Shown here piece after piece: positions 1 through 13,700 of a DNA stretch of 64,000 nucleotides; within the stretch, counting starts at the first letter, position 1, and each line of letters begins with the position of its first letter. Origin of the DNA: Cherax quadricarinatus (Eukaryota; Arthropoda; Malacostraca; Decapoda; Parastacidae); assembly GCF_038502225.1 (NCBI RefSeq), contig NC_091357.1:10316639-10380638 (forward strand). Reading direction: 5' to 3'. The notes beneath the pieces are model-generated. The model searched no databases, was not told where the DNA came from, and was given only the letters and a program-made list of their open reading frames with translations. The position numbers and the translations under genes were made by a program.

Positions 1-612
1 ATAGTTACATTGTGGAACCAACAGCTGTGTTAATACACTAGTCTGTATGATAGTTACATTGTGGGAACAACAGCTGTGTTAATACACTAGTCTTTATGAT
101 AGTTACATTGTGGGAACAACAGCTGTGTTAATACACTAGTCTCTATGATAGTTACATTGTGGGAACAACAGCTGTGTTAATACACTAGTCTGTATGATAG
201 TTACATTGTGGGAACAACAGCTGTGTTAATACACTAGTCTGTATGATAGTTACATTGTGGGAACAACAGCTGTTTGAATACACTAGTCTGTATGATAGTT
301 ACATTGTGGGAACAACAGCTGTTTGAATACACTAGTCTGTATGATAGTTACATTGTGGGAACAACAGCTGTTTGAATACACTAGTCTGTATGATAGTTAC
401 ATTGTGGAACCAACAGCTGTGTTAATACACTAGTCTGTATGATAGTTACATTGTGGAACCAACAGCTGTGTTAATACACTAGTCTGTATGATAGTTACAT
501 TGTGGAACCAACAGCTGTGTTAATACACTAGTCTGTATGATAGTTACATTGTGGGAACAACAGCTGTGTTAATACACTAGTTTGTATGATAGTTACATTG
601 TGGAACCACCAG
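1..612. repeat. 49-bp minisatellite, cut by window start
   Basis: Twelve full units and one partial unit, each starting ATAGTTACATTGTGG, repeat at exactly 49 bp (1, 50, 99 ... 589). Two sub-variants alternate in blocks: GGAACCAACAGCTGTGTTAAT and a GGGAACAACAGCTGTTTGAAT type around 246-390. The clustering of variants suggests local homogenisation. The array breaks at an AACCACCAGC sequence near 612. No coding potential is supported. Confidence 0.97.
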
Positions 613-1671
613 CAGGCCTCGAAAAGGTCACAATAGTTTTCTTGACCATTCTGCCAAATGTACAAGAAAAAAACGTTTTTTTTTTAAACTGTTTCGAAAA
701 TGTAGCATAGGTTTTAAAGCCCGTTTTGAAAAGAAAAGGTCTCAAAAAAGTCGCAGGGATTTTGAACCTTTTCTTTTCTAACCGGTAGTATGGCTAAGAT
801 AGGTATGGTTGGTAAAATAAATATATGCAACATCTGGGGATTTTTGCTTGTAAACGTTTCTTCAACCAGTGTCTTTATCAGCACAAAATCTGGACATGAA
901 CGGAACTCTGTAGATGAAGAGGTAATAAGTCCCTCAACCTTGCTGAATCATATGCAGAAGTCAGCTGCTGATGAGGTAGTCAGGCAAGAATCAAGAGGAA
1001 TGTTAATATTAGGAGAGGTCAGCCTTCGGTGAAGAGAGTGCAGGTTATGTATGTTAGATGTGAAAACTTTCTTTAGGTGAGTGTTGGCTGGTATGTGGTT
1101 GCTGAGGTGGTAGTAGGACCTGGTGGACCTCAGGGTTTACTTCAGGTTCCATGGGAAGGTTTTTAGGTGAGTGCTGCCTGGTATGAGGTGTTGTTGAGAT
1201 GGTAGTAGGACCTGGTAGGCCTCGGGGTTTACTTCAGGTTCCATGGGAAGGTAAATTGGCTGCCGGGACGCAACAAAGGCAGGAGACACGTGAGGTAAAG
1301 GATGGCACCGAGGGAGACAATGGCTAGTGAATGGATGGCCAGTGGGGATGTCAGCGCTCCTTAGACGAATGTTCCAGAGGTGGCCAACAGCAGAAAAGAC
1401 TGGTGGTCGCTTCAGCTTGAGGAGGAGGAGGAGCAGCAGGGGGTATAAATCCGGGAATCGAATTATTATTAAATTCATAATGATGCGCTATGCCCACAGA
1501 GGTTCGTACAGAAGACATTCCAGGCTACGTGAAGTTGAGGGTGGTATGACGAGCCTGACTGATTGAAAGATCTCTGTGGTGGTGAGGTGTGCACTGAAGT
1601 GTTACAGGCTGCCATGTGTTACACCCTTCCTGCATTGCTAATGATGTTGGGGTTTCAAGATATATGTAACT
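613..1671. other. Unique stretch with a 90-bp direct duplication
   Basis: No gene is recognised. An 80-codon frame at 790-1032 has no family resemblance and follows an A/T-rich low-complexity segment. Within the stretch, 1072-1161 and 1162-1251 are two diverged copies of a roughly 90-bp unit, both containing GTAGTAGGACCTGGT and ending in CCATGGGAAGG. This is a simple tandem duplication. Confidence 0.6.
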
Positions 1672-2927
<1,256 letters not shown>

Positions 2928-3127
2928 GAACACACACCAAGACGGAGGGACTGACCATCACAAACTTATACTCAACGCTGAGCGACTGACCACATCGTAA
3001 TTACATCTCCACGACTTCTGCTGTCTCTGTATTTCGACTGAAGAAGCCTGCTAAGCAGGCGAAACGTCTCGTCACTAAAGATAAACTGTTTAACGATACA
3101 GTTACCTGCAATTATTCTTACTTAACA
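2928..3127 (+). mobile_element. Dispersed element with hammerhead-like motif
   Basis: Contains the phrases GAGGGACTGACC and GCGACTGACCACATCGTAA, related to those upstream of the motifs near 41.0 and 41.35 kb. The core is CTGAAGA at 3038-3044, one unpaired A, stem II GCCTGC/GCAGGC closed by TAA (3046-3060), then GAAAC from 3061. CUGANGA and GAAA are the two conserved boxes of hammerhead ribozymes. Known minimal hammerheads occur in Penelope-like elements. The downstream stem III/stem I partner is weak here: GTCTC replaces GTTTC. No open frame belongs to it. Confidence 0.6.
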
Positions 3128-3149
3128 ACCTACTTTTAGCGATAAAGTT

Positions 3150-3332
3150 ACGTAACAACCCACCTCCAATTATTGTTACGTAACAACCCACCTCCAATTA
3201 TTGTTACGTAACAACCCACCTCCTATTATTGTTACGTAACAACCCACCTATTATTGTTACGTAACAACCCACCTCCAATTACTGTTACGTAACAACCCAC
3301 CTCCAATTATTGTTACGTAACAACCCACTTCC
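3150..3332. repeat. 28-bp minisatellite
   Basis: Seven units of ACGTAACAACCCACCTCCAA plus TTATTGTT. One unit near 3240 has lost about 6 bp. The unit holds the self-complementary TTACGTAA. Confidence 0.93.
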
Positions 3333-3683
3333 AGTGATACATTTACAAGCCAGAGCCACAGTCCACGAAACTGTAACGAATCAAAGCAATCTTCAACGCG
3401 ACATTTACGGACCAAGACAACATCAAGCAGGAAATTTACGAACTAAATCTTGAGCGAGACATTTGTTGCAGGAGCCTTTGGTCGCGGCCCTTGGGAACAA
3501 AAACATGAAAAATGGCCGCAGATGACTGTTTTCCGCAGATTATCCTCAGCAATTATTTATCAGCGAGTGTGTGTTGGTCGAGAGCCAGACGTGGGGTCGT
3601 AAATTCTGCTGCAGATACACGCCCAAGGACGGTTTTTTCCTGGGTTTTTTAAATGTAATTTCCGTTTTCGCTTTTATTGTTAG

Positions 3684-3735
<52 letters not shown>

Positions 3736-3736
3736 T

Positions 3737-3807
<71 letters not shown>

Positions 3808-3884
3808 TACTAGTAGTAGCAGCATTAGTATTACGGTATATGTTACTTGTAATATATTACAGTTATTACTGAAATTGTTTTCAT

Positions 3885-3936
<52 letters not shown>

Positions 3937-4395
3937 CAGTTCTAACTTACAGCATTACCTACTCTTCACTCTGATGATCTCCCACTACTCCACTACCTAC
4001 TCCATCTATCCACATCTTTCCAGTACCCTCCATATTCATAAACCCGCTCAACAAACAAACCACGTACCAAGTACTTCAGATATAAGCATCTAGATCTTTC
4101 TCTGCGTGTCAACTAATTCCCATCCCGTCTTCGAGTTCCCAACCAGCCCAGAAGTAGACGTATCACCTGTCTCCCTTAAGATGCCTCAAAGCACAACTTG
4201 GCAAGAAAATAGTTAGTAGTAGTAAAGTGCTCTAAGGTTAACTCTGGTTTTGCATCTCAATCGCTTGAAAACAAGAGGAGGATCTCAGTTGGAGGTCGAA
4301 ATACAGACAACCCTTCTTGGTTTTGTCTTCATGTGGGTTATAGCATCTCACTGACATACTCCTCACACTACAAGGCACCAACATGGGTGTTGTGG
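3333..4395. repeat. SSR cluster (ATT)n, (GTA)n, (CA)n; otherwise no gene
   Basis: (ATT)n at 3687-3735 passes directly into (GTA)n at about 3738-3808, and (CA)n lies at 3892-3934. The flanks at 3333-3660 and 3935-4395 contain nothing recognisable as a gene. Frames in this interval are homopolymeric Leu/Val/Thr/Ser translations of the SSRs. Confidence 0.9.
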
Positions 4396-4480
4396 TTCTA
4401 ATGAAGGACTGACAAAAGCCACTCGTGGAGTAAAGTCCTCTCAATAAATGTCTTGAAGTGTACATATGTGTCTTTATCTA
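4395..4480 (+). mobile_element. Decayed relative of the hammerhead-motif element
   Basis: CTGACAA at 4409-4415, then GCCACTCGTGG and GTAAAGTCC, followed by TCTCAATAAATGTCTTGAAG and CATATGTGTCT. Order and wording parallel the element at 8299-8374 (CTGATGA, GCCACTGTGTGGC, GAAACGTTTCC, TCAATAAAGATACCC, TTGTGTCTA). Both core boxes are altered, so no ribozyme activity is expected. Assignment rests on alignment by eye. Confidence 0.4.
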
Positions 4481-5137
4481 CATTCCCACTTTGATTTTTT
4501 GAGGAAGGAAGGGAAAAGGGGGGGGGGGGGAGAGGGCAAGAAGAAGCATTGCACGTGGTCTAATTCAGTAGGAAGTTCATCCCAGTGAACGAGGCTGGGG
4601 TCGACCACTCTACTTTGGCTGACAGTTATCCAGTCTTCCGATCGTCTTCAAACCCTAATGGTGTATTTTAACTTAAAATATGTTTTTATTAATTTTGGGC
4701 TTTGTGGGTGCCAATTTGCTATTGGTAGTTTAGCCTCGGCTAGACTACCAGTAACAGACATTATGACTTGAAGTAGAATCTAAGTCTAGAGTTAGGATGA
4801 GTGGGATAGTGAGTCCTAAATAAAATTTGGAAAATGGCAGAACAAGTGGGACAAAGAGTACACGCTGTGCTGGGGTTGTTAGATGGTGGTGGTAGGTGTG
4901 GTGGGGTTGTTAGGCATTGTTGGTAAGTGTGTTAGGGTTGATAGATGGTAGTGAAAGTTGCAGGTTTTTCCCTGTAAGGTGAGTAGGTTGTGGTGCTAGG
5001 AACAAGGTGCTAGGAACAAGGTGCTAGGAAAAAGGTGCTAGGAACAAAATGCTAGGCTAAGCCACACAACTATGGTTCACGCCACCCTGCATTTTCTTTG
5101 TTAAATTCATAATTCCAACTTGTTTTGCTTGTAGACC

Positions 5138-5138
<1 letters not shown>
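4481..5138. other. No gene; G tract and short repeats
   Basis: A 13-base G run lies at 4518-4530. GGTTGTTAGATGGTGGTGG-like phrases recur at 4870-4960, and GTGCTAGGAACAAG is repeated four times at 4997-5052. Nothing coding was recognised. Confidence 0.6.

Positions 5139-5174
<36 letters not shown>
5139..5174. repeat. (AAT)n microsatellite
   Basis: About 12 AAT triplets. Confidence 0.95.
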
Positions 5175-5251
5175 GTTCTCAGATTACTATTTTAATATAT
5201 TTTTTGGGTATCACGATTATTTCTCAAGATTTAAAAGAAAGTTCTCCATCA

Positions 5252-5607
5252 ACATTAATGAGAGCATCTTGCCTCAACATTAATGAGAGCATCTTGCCTC
5301 AACATTAATGAGAACGTCTTGTCTCAACATTAATGAGAACATCTTGCCTCAACATTAATGAGAACATCTTGCCTCAACATTAATGAGAACATCTTGTCTC
5401 AACATTAATGAGAACATCTTGCCTCAACATTAATGAGAACGTCTTGTCTCAACATTAATGAGAACATCTTGCCTCAACATTAATGAGAACGTCTTGTCTC
5501 AACATTAATGAGAACATCTTGCCTCAACATTAATGAGAACATCTTGCCTCAACATTAATGAGAGCATCTTGCCTCAACATTAATGAGAACGTCTTGCCTT
5601 AACATTA
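5252..5607. repeat. 25-bp minisatellite
   Basis: About 14 units of ACATTAATGAGAACATCTTG plus CCTCA. Variants are GAGCATC/GAACGTC and GCCTC/GTCTC. The period is an exact 25 bp. Confidence 0.96.
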
Positions 5608-5920
5608 TCAGTCTGGTCTACCTCTTTAACTCATTCCTCACAACTTGTGACCACCTTGCCCTGGTCCTCCCTTATCTCTGTCTCAGATCAAGGACTGACC
5701 TCATTCGCTCCTGGTCCCCCATTTGTCCCTGTTCATTTCGCCTTTGTTCCTGCCTCTGACCCTTTCTTCCCACCATGCTCCCCTCCCTTTCATTTTCTTC
5801 CTCCCCGCTCCCTCATTTTTCTTGCCTCCTTCCTATTTCATCATGCTCCCTTCCAATCCTACTAAATTTCCTCCCTACCTACGAGTATAGCCGCTCAAGG
5901 AGAGTATTTCGGGGAGACAA
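5608..5920. other. Pyrimidine-rich spacer, no gene
   Basis: C/T-rich from 5640 to 5870. The 72-codon frame there is Phe/Pro-rich and has no recognisable domain. Confidence 0.5.
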
Positions 5921-6515
<595 letters not shown>

Positions 6516-6639
6516 GTGTGTGTGTGTGTGTGTGTGCAAGGAATTCGCAAGGGGATGAGATGAAAAGCTGTAGGCCTTCTCCCTGAAAGCTGGCTGCCTT
6601 GGATCAAACGTCTAGCGCAAGCTGGACGCCAAGGTATTG

Positions 6640-6722
6640 GTCCAGTGTGGTGAGAATGGTAAGGTACTGCGTACCTTGTTCCAAGGTTCGTAGGTTCGAG
6701 TCTCCTTCGGCCAGAGATCAGT
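6640..6722 (+). mobile_element. tRNA-derived SINE head
   Basis: Contains a pol III B-box-like GGTTCGAGTCTCC at about 6692-6704, preceded by a possible D-arm/A-box (TGGTGAGAATGGTAAGG) and an anticodon-arm-like GTACTGCGTACC. It is followed by TATATATA and TG repeats, a common SINE 3' context. No intact cloverleaf was drawn, so a functional tRNA is not claimed. Confidence 0.5.
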
Positions 6723-6772
6723 GTTTGTATATATATATGTGTGTATGTGTGTATGTGTGTATGGGTGTATGT

Positions 6773-6827
<55 letters not shown>

Positions 6828-6838
6828 TGTCTGTCTGT
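6723..6838. repeat. (TG)n-rich microsatellite
   Basis: TATATG then GTGTGTAT repeats, a pure (TG)n block, and finally TCTG repeats. Confidence 0.95.
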
Positions 6839-6974
6839 CTTGTTTTCGCACCACTTAGCTAGACACTGAGGTAAGTGGACAGGTGCCTATTAAAAGACAC
6901 TTTATGTAAGGGAAAGTCTTCAGTGTATGACGTTACACCTGAAGTACAGCTTTATTACACAGTATTGCTTTATC

Positions 6975-7437
6975 ACTCACAGTGGGGCTTTATCACTCAC
7001 AGTGGCGCTTTATCACTCACAGTGGCGCTTTATCACTCACAGTGGGGCTTTATCACATACAGTGGGGCTTTATCACATACAGTGGGGCTTTATCACTCAC
7101 AGTGGGGCTTTATCACTCACAGTGGGGCTTTATCACTCACAGTGGGGCTTTATCACTCACAGTGGGGCTTTATCACTCACAGTGGGGCTTTATCACTCAC
7201 AGTGGGGCTTTATCACTCACAGTGGGGCTTTATCACTCACAGTGGCGCTTTATCACTCACAGTGGGGCTTTATCACTCACAGTGGCGCTTTATCACTCAC
7301 AGTGGGGCTTTATCACATACAGTGGGGCTTTATCACATACAGTGGGGCTTTATCACATACAGTGGGGCTTTATCACATACAGTGGGGCTTTATCACATAC
7401 AGTGGGGCTTTATCACATACAGTGGAGCTTTATCAAC
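6975..7437. repeat. 20-bp minisatellite
   Basis: About 23 units of AGTGGGGCTTTATCACTCAC with an exact 20-bp period. ACTCAC and ACATAC variants are blocked, with six consecutive ACATAC units at 7310-7430. GGGG/GGCG variation is scattered. Because the unit lacks stops, all three forward frames stay open for 170-250 codons. These are not genes. Confidence 0.97.
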
Positions 7438-7470
7438 AAAATTTTGTTCTGTAATGTGTTGATTTCCTTG

Positions 7471-7747
<277 letters not shown>

Positions 7748-8021
7748 ATTGAGAGGTTAATTTCTAACATGAGAAATGTATTCTTGGACTCAGAGTCATT
7801 TGACTCTCCCCCTTATGTCACCTCTACAGAAGGTAGTTTATCCAACGCGCACCTGAGAGGCGCTTATGACCCTTTTAAATGCAAGTGTCGTTTAAGAATG
7901 GCCTCGCTGGAGTCTGAGATCTTGAGGGAAACATTTTAGTTTGTGACTAAAATTGTACGTACAAGTACACGAACAGTGTGCGTGCAAGTACATGGATATT
8001 GTACGTGAAAGTACTTGGATA
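7748..8021. repeat. Spacer and left part of a ~30-bp minisatellite
   Basis: 7748-7945 holds nothing recognised. From about 7950, CAAGTACATGGATATTGTAC-type units begin. The same unit resumes at about 8398 on the far side of the foldback, so the foldback appears to interrupt this minisatellite. Confidence 0.65.
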
Positions 8022-8374
8022 TTGATAAATTAGACACAAGTGCAACTCTTGGGTATCTTTATTGAGGAAACGTTTCGCCACACAGTGGCTTCATCAGTCC
8101 ATACGTAGGCAGGTGAGGTGCAGCAGTCATAGGTGGTGGCGAAATGTTTCCTTCTAAAACATTTCGCCACCACCTATGACTGCTGTACCTATAAGCTGCT
8201 TCTCCGCTCATCTGCCGTATTCTATTCAAGATTGATGGACTGAACACATCGACTCAAGGTTGAGGGACTGATTACCTCATTCTCCTCCTGTTCTTCTTCT
8301 GATGAAGCCACTGTGTGGCGAAACGTTTCCTCAATAAAGATACCCAAGAGTTGCACTTGTGTCTAATTTATCAA
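8022..8374. mobile_element. Foldback element with two hammerhead-like motifs
   Basis: Arms 8022-8097 and 8299-8374 are perfect inverted repeats of 76 bp by eye. Each arm begins exactly at the first base of a hammerhead-like core. On the plus strand this is CTGATGA (8299-8305), one A, stem II GCCAC-TGT-GTGGC (8307-8319), then the palindrome GAAACGTTTC (8320-8329) and TCAATAAAGATACCC. The minus-strand copy spans 8067-8097. Between the arms lies a second hairpin (8121-8149/8157-8185, perfect 29 bp) that repeats the GTGGCGAAATGTTT half of the motif. No coding frame is present. It resembles minimal hammerheads of Penelope-like elements. Activity is unproven. Confidence 0.7.
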
Positions 8375-8397
8375 CATGTCGGTTCTCTGAACCATTC

Positions 8398-8550
8398 ATC
8401 TACAAATACTTGGATATTGTACGTCAAACTACACGTATATTGCTTGTGCAAGTACATGAATATTGTACGTGCAAGTACAAGGATATTTTAATCACAAGTA
8501 CTCAGATACTGTACGTGGAGGTACGTGGACTTTGTATGTGAGAGTACGTG
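8398..8550. repeat. ~30-bp minisatellite, right part
   Basis: Diverged units of GTACGTGCAAGTACATGGAT plus ATT. The same phrase occurs on the left side of the foldback at 7955-8020. Confidence 0.7.
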
Positions 8551-8554
8551 GATA

Positions 8555-8795
8555 TTGTGCTTCTCTTCCCTCACCTCCCTCCCGACCTTCCTTCCCTTCC
8601 CCCTCCCTCTTTCCAATCTCTCCTCCTCTCCTTTCCTCTTTCTCATCCCCCTCCCTCCTCCCCTCCCTCTTCCTTCTCCCCCTCCCTCTTCCTCCTCCCC
8701 TCCCTCCTTTCCCATCCCTCTTCCTCCTCCCCTCCTTCTTCCTCCTCTCCCTCCCTCTTCTTCCTCCTCCTTCTCCCCCTTTCCCCTCACATTAT
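8555..8795. repeat. CCT/CTT-rich low-complexity tract
   Basis: Almost pure pyrimidine with CCTCCCTCTTCCTCCTCCC phrases. The overlapping Pro/Ser/Leu and Glu/Gly/Arg frames are compositional artefacts. Confidence 0.93.
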
Positions 8796-8878
8796 TCACA
8801 AGGAAGTTAATTATACTCAAGGGGTTAAAAATGTCGTCGTGTGGCGCAGCCTTTGATGCTGCCTAGATCAAAGCTCCA

Positions 8879-9600
8879 GTGATGATGATGATGGTGATGA
8901 TGATGGTGATGGTGGTGATGGTGGTGGTGGTGATGCTGGTGGTGTTGGTGGTGGTGGTGATGCTGGTGGTGTTGGTGGTGGTGGTGATGCTGGTGGTGTT
9001 GGTGGTGGTGGTGGTGATGCTGGTGGTGTTGGTGGTGGTGGTGGTGATGCTGGTGGTGTTGGTGGTGGTGGTGATGCTGGTGGTGTTGGTGGTGGTGGTG
9101 GTGGTGGTGATGCTGGTGGTGTTGCTGGTGGTGGTGATGCTGGTGGTGTTGGTGGTGGTGGTGATGCTGGTGGTGTTGGTGGTGGTGGTGATGCTGGTGG
9201 TGTTGGTGGTGGTGGTGATGCTGGTGGTGTTGGTGGTGGTGGTGATGCTGGTGGTGTTGGTGGTGGTGGTGGTGTTGGTGGTGGTGGTGATGCTGGTGGT
9301 GTTGATGGTGGTGGTGATGCTGGTGGTGTTGGTGGTGGTGGTGGTGATGCTGGTGGTGTTGGTGGTGGTGGTGATGCTGGTGGTGTTGGTGGTGGTGGTG
9401 ATGCTGGTGGTGTTGGTGGTGGTGGTGATGCTGGTGGTGGTGGTGGTGGTGATGCTGGTGGTGTTGGTGGTGGTGGTGGTGATGCTGGTGGTGTTGGTGG
9501 TGGTGGTGGTGATGCTGGTGGTGTTGGTGGTGGTGGTGATGCTGGTGGTGTTGATGATGATGGTGACGATCGTAATTGTGAGGATTGTGATGGCGGTGAT
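8879..9600. repeat. GGT-rich minisatellite (24-27 bp)
   Basis: Units of GATGCTGGTGGTGTTGGTGG plus variable GGT triplets. Length varies in steps of 3 bp, so frames remain open on both strands (Val-Met-Leu forward, Thr-Thr-Ser-Ile reverse). No protein is supported. Confidence 0.95.
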
Positions 9601-9611
9601 AAGAATGTGAA

Positions 9612-10400
9612 AATAGTGGAGCACTGCAGTAGGTCTACTGGCCCACGCTAGGCAGGTTCAACTCACACTCATCCACACCGACTCGTACAGCCTTCCAGTC
9701 TTATAAATTTATTTAGGGTAAACCACAAAAAAACGTCAGAGTGATTTATTTCCATTAGGATCCTACTGTATGGGCCAGTAGGCCTTCTGCAGTGTTCCTA
9801 CATTCTTATGTTCTTATGTTCTTATAAATTCATGGGTGAGTGTGGGTGGGTGTGAGTTGGACGTGACTAGCTTGTGCTGGTAGGTCTGATGCCGTGCTCC
9901 TTCTTAAGTGAATGTGACCTGACCTGACTAAGTTGGGTCATTGGCTTAAGCCGGTGGGAGACTTGAACCTGCCTCGTATGGGCCAGTAGGCCTGCTGCAG
10001 TGTTCCTTCTTATGTTCTTACTCAGAGTTCTCGCTTCAACGACGCTACTTAGGAGTTTCTTCCACTCATCCATAACTCTAATGCTAAACAAGTACGTTCC
10101 CGCATTTTCCATACCTGGAGTATACCTGGAGAGGGTTTCGGAGGTCAACGTGCCCGCGGCCCGGTCTGTGACCAGGCCTCATCTGGAACTAATTCCTAAT
10201 ATAACATTTATGGAAGCCTCGGTCTTACTGTTTGTTGTCAGATTTAAAAAAAACATTTTCATTAGAAGCTCGACTTTCTTGTTTATAATGTTGAAATTAG
10301 GAACACGAATTTATGTAGATGAGTGAGTGTGAGTTGAACTTGCCTAGCATGGTCCAGTAGGCCTGCTGCAGTGCTTGTTCTTTCTTCAGTTCTAAAGTTT
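9612..10400. mobile_element. Cluster of short dispersed-repeat copies and a LINE C-terminus
   Basis: Four copies of a repeat with core CTGCAGYAGGYCTACTGGCC: plus orientation at 9618-9660, minus at 9765-9830, 9973-10020 and 10343-10390. Several end in TTCTTATGTTCTTA. Between them, minus strand about 10018-10115 translates to FSIRVMDEWKKLLSSVVEA, similar in spacing to the LINE C-terminus FFSHRVVSKWNSLGSDVVEA at 27.78 kb, so it is probably the tail of another CR1/L2-like element. At 10115-10195 the reverse of the SINE tail seen at 62175-62245 appears (GGCCCGGTCTGTGACCAGGC). Nested TE remnants; no gene. Confidence 0.7.
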
Positions 10401-10734
10401 CTCTGCTGTGTGTTGTTGCATCCCATCAATAGTACATCATCACTGAAGTGAATTTTAAGATTCTCTGTACTTATATCCCGACCTACCTCGTTAAAGTTAA
10501 TTCCAATACATACAGTGTTCACGCAGGCGACCATTAAAATCTAGTGTAATAGTCGCTAGTCGCTGTATACAATGTAAATGTTAATATTAATCTGGGAAGC
10601 TTCCAAAAATTTTGTACCGAAGTCTTAAATGATTATGAGAGAGAATTTCCTTTTGCAGATTTAAGTTCGTCCAAGTTGGGGAGAACAATAAAATTTCTAG
10701 TTACAAAGTTTTTCTTATCTTTAACACCTCCATC
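10401..10734. other. Spacer, nothing recognised
   Basis: AT-rich unique sequence. The short minus-strand frame overlapping its start includes part of the dispersed repeat and is not a gene. Confidence 0.5.
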
Positions 10735-13700
10735 CTACCCTCCTCACCCCCCACACCCCTCACTATCCCCACTATCCCCACCCTGCACACCCCTCACTAT
10801 CCCCACCCTGCACACCCCTCACTATTCCCACCCTCCACACCCCTCACTATCCCCACCCTGCACACCCCTCACTATCCCCACCCTGCACACCCCTCACTAT
10901 TCCCACCCTCCACACCCCTCACTATCCCCACCCTGCACACCCCTCACTATCCCCACCCTGCACACCCCTCACTATCCCCACCCTCCACACCCCTCACTAT
11001 CCCCACCCTGCACACCCCTCACTATTCCCACCCTCCACACCCCTCACTATCCCCACCCTCCACACCCCTCACGATCCCCACACCCCTCACTATCCCCACC
11101 CTCCATACGCCACACGATCCCCACACCCCTCACTATCCCCACCCTCCATACGCCACACGATCCCCACACCCCTCACTATCCCCACCCTGCACACCCCTCA
11201 CTATTCCCACCCTCCACACCCCTCACTATCCCCACCCTCCACACCCCTCACGATCCCCACACCCCTCACTATCCCCACACGATCCCCACACCCCTCACTA
11301 TACCCACCCAGCACACCCCTCACTATTCCCACCCTCCACACCCCTCACTATCCCCACCCACCCCACCCCGCACGATCCCCACACCCCTCACTATCCCCAC
11401 CCTGCACACCCCTCACTATTCCCACCCTCCACACCCCTCACTATCCCCACCCTCCACACCCCTCACGATCCCCACATCCCTCACTATCCCCACCCTCCAC
11501 ACCCCTCACGATCCCCACACCCCTCACTATTCCCACCCTGCACACCCCTCACTATTCCCACCCTCCAAACCCCTCACTATCCCCACCCTCCACACCCCTC
11601 ACTATCCCCACCCTCCACACCCCTCACTATCCCCTCACTATCCCCGCCCTTCACACCCCTCACGATCCCCACACCCCTCACTATCCCCACCCTCCACACC
11701 CCTCACTATCCCCACTCTCCACACCTCCCCGCCCCAACTATCCCCACTCTCCACACCCTTCCCACCCTCTCTATCCCCACTGTCCACACCCTCCCCACCC
11801 TCCACAATTCCCCTCCCTATTCTCCCCACTCTCCCCTTCTCACCCTCTACACCCCACCGTTCCCACCCTCCACACCTTCCCCACCCCCACTATCCCCACT
11901 CTCCACACCCTTCCCACTCTCAACACCCTCTCCCACTCAACTCCTTACCCACCCTCCCCGCCCTCCCCACCCTCCACATCCACCACACCTTCCCCACCCT
12001 ATCCACCCCACCCTCTACACCCCCACCCTCTACACCATCCTCACTCTCAACACTCTCCCCTCTCTCCACACTTTCTACACTCTCCCCGCTCTCCACAACC
12101 TCCCCACTCTCAGTACCCTCCCCACTCTCCACACCTTCCCCACTCTCCACACCTTCCCCACTCTCCACACCCTCCCCACTCTCCACACCCTCCCCACTCT
12201 CCACACCTTCCCCACTCTCCACACCTTCCCCATTCTCCACACCCTCCCCACTCTCAACACCCTCCCCACTCCACACCTTCCTCACTCTCCCCTCTCTCCC
12301 CACTCTCCACACCTTCCCCACTCTCCACACCTTCCCCACTCTCCACACCCTCCCCACTCTCAACACCCTCCCCACTCTCCACACCCTCCCCATTCTCCAC
12401 ACCCTCCCCACTCTCAACACCCTCCCCACTCCACACCTTCCTCGCTCTCCCCTCTCTCCCCACTCTCCACACCTTCCCCACTCTCCACACCTTCCCCACT
12501 CTCCACACCCTCCCCACTCTCAACACCCTCCCCACTCTCCACACCCTCCCCATTCTCCACACCCTCCCCACTCTCAACACCCTCCCCACTCCACACCTTC
12601 CTCGCTCTCCCCTCTCTCCCCACTCTCCACACCTTCCCCACTCTCCACACCTTCCCCACTCTCCACACCCTCCCCACTCTCAACACCCTCCCCACTCTCC
12701 ACACCCTCCCCATTCTCCACACCCTCCCCATTCTCCACACCCTCCCCACTCTCAGTACCCTCCCCACTCTCCACACCTTCCCCACTCTCCACACCCTCCC
12801 CACTCTCCACACCCTCCCCACTCTCCACACCCTCCCCACTCTCAAGACCCTCCCCACTCTCCACACCCTCCCCACTCTCCACACCCTCCCCACTCTCCAC
12901 ACCCTCCCCACTCTCAGTACCCTCCCCACTCTCCACACCTTCCTCACTCTCCACACCCTCCCCACTCTCCACACCCTCCCCACTCTCAACACCCTCCCCA
13001 CTCTCAACACCCTCCCCACTCCACACCTTCCTCACTCTCCACACCCTCCCCACTCTCCACACCCTCCCCACTCTCAGTACCCTCCCCACTCTCCACACCT
13101 TCCTCACTCTCCACACCCTCCCCACTCTCCACACCCTCCCCACTCTCAACACCCTCCCCACTCCACACCTTCCTCACTCTCCACACCCTCCCCACTCTCC
13201 ACACCCTCCCCACTCTCAGTACCCTCCCCACTCTCCACACCTTCCTCACTCTCCACACCCTCCCCACTCTCCACACCCTCCCCACTCTCAACACCCTCCC
13301 CACTCCACACCTTCCTCACTCTCCCCTCTCTCCCCACTCTCCACACCCTCCCCACTCTCAACACCCTCCCCACTCCACACCTTCCTCACTCTCCCCTCTC
13401 TCCCCACTCTCCACACCCTCCCCACTCTCAACACCCTCCCCACTCCACACCTTCCTCACTCTCCACACCCTCCCCACTCTCCACACCCTCCCCACTCTCA
13501 GTACCCTCCCCACTCTCCACACCTTCCTCACTCTCCACACCCTCCCCACTCTCCACACCCTCCCCACTCTCAGTACCCTCCCCACTCTCCACAACCTCCC
13601 CACTCTCAGCACCCTCCCCACTCTCAGCACCCTCCCCACTCTCCACACCTTCCCCACTCTCCACACCCTCCCCACTCTCCACACCCTCCCCACTCTCAAC

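Noticed and set aside
790..1032. 80-codon frame starting MAKIGMVGKINI
   Set aside because: No recognisable domain, no conserved context, and a length expected by chance.
4238..4465. 75-codon minus-strand frame
   Set aside because: It overlaps the decayed hammerhead-family element; the family is non-coding at all other loci.
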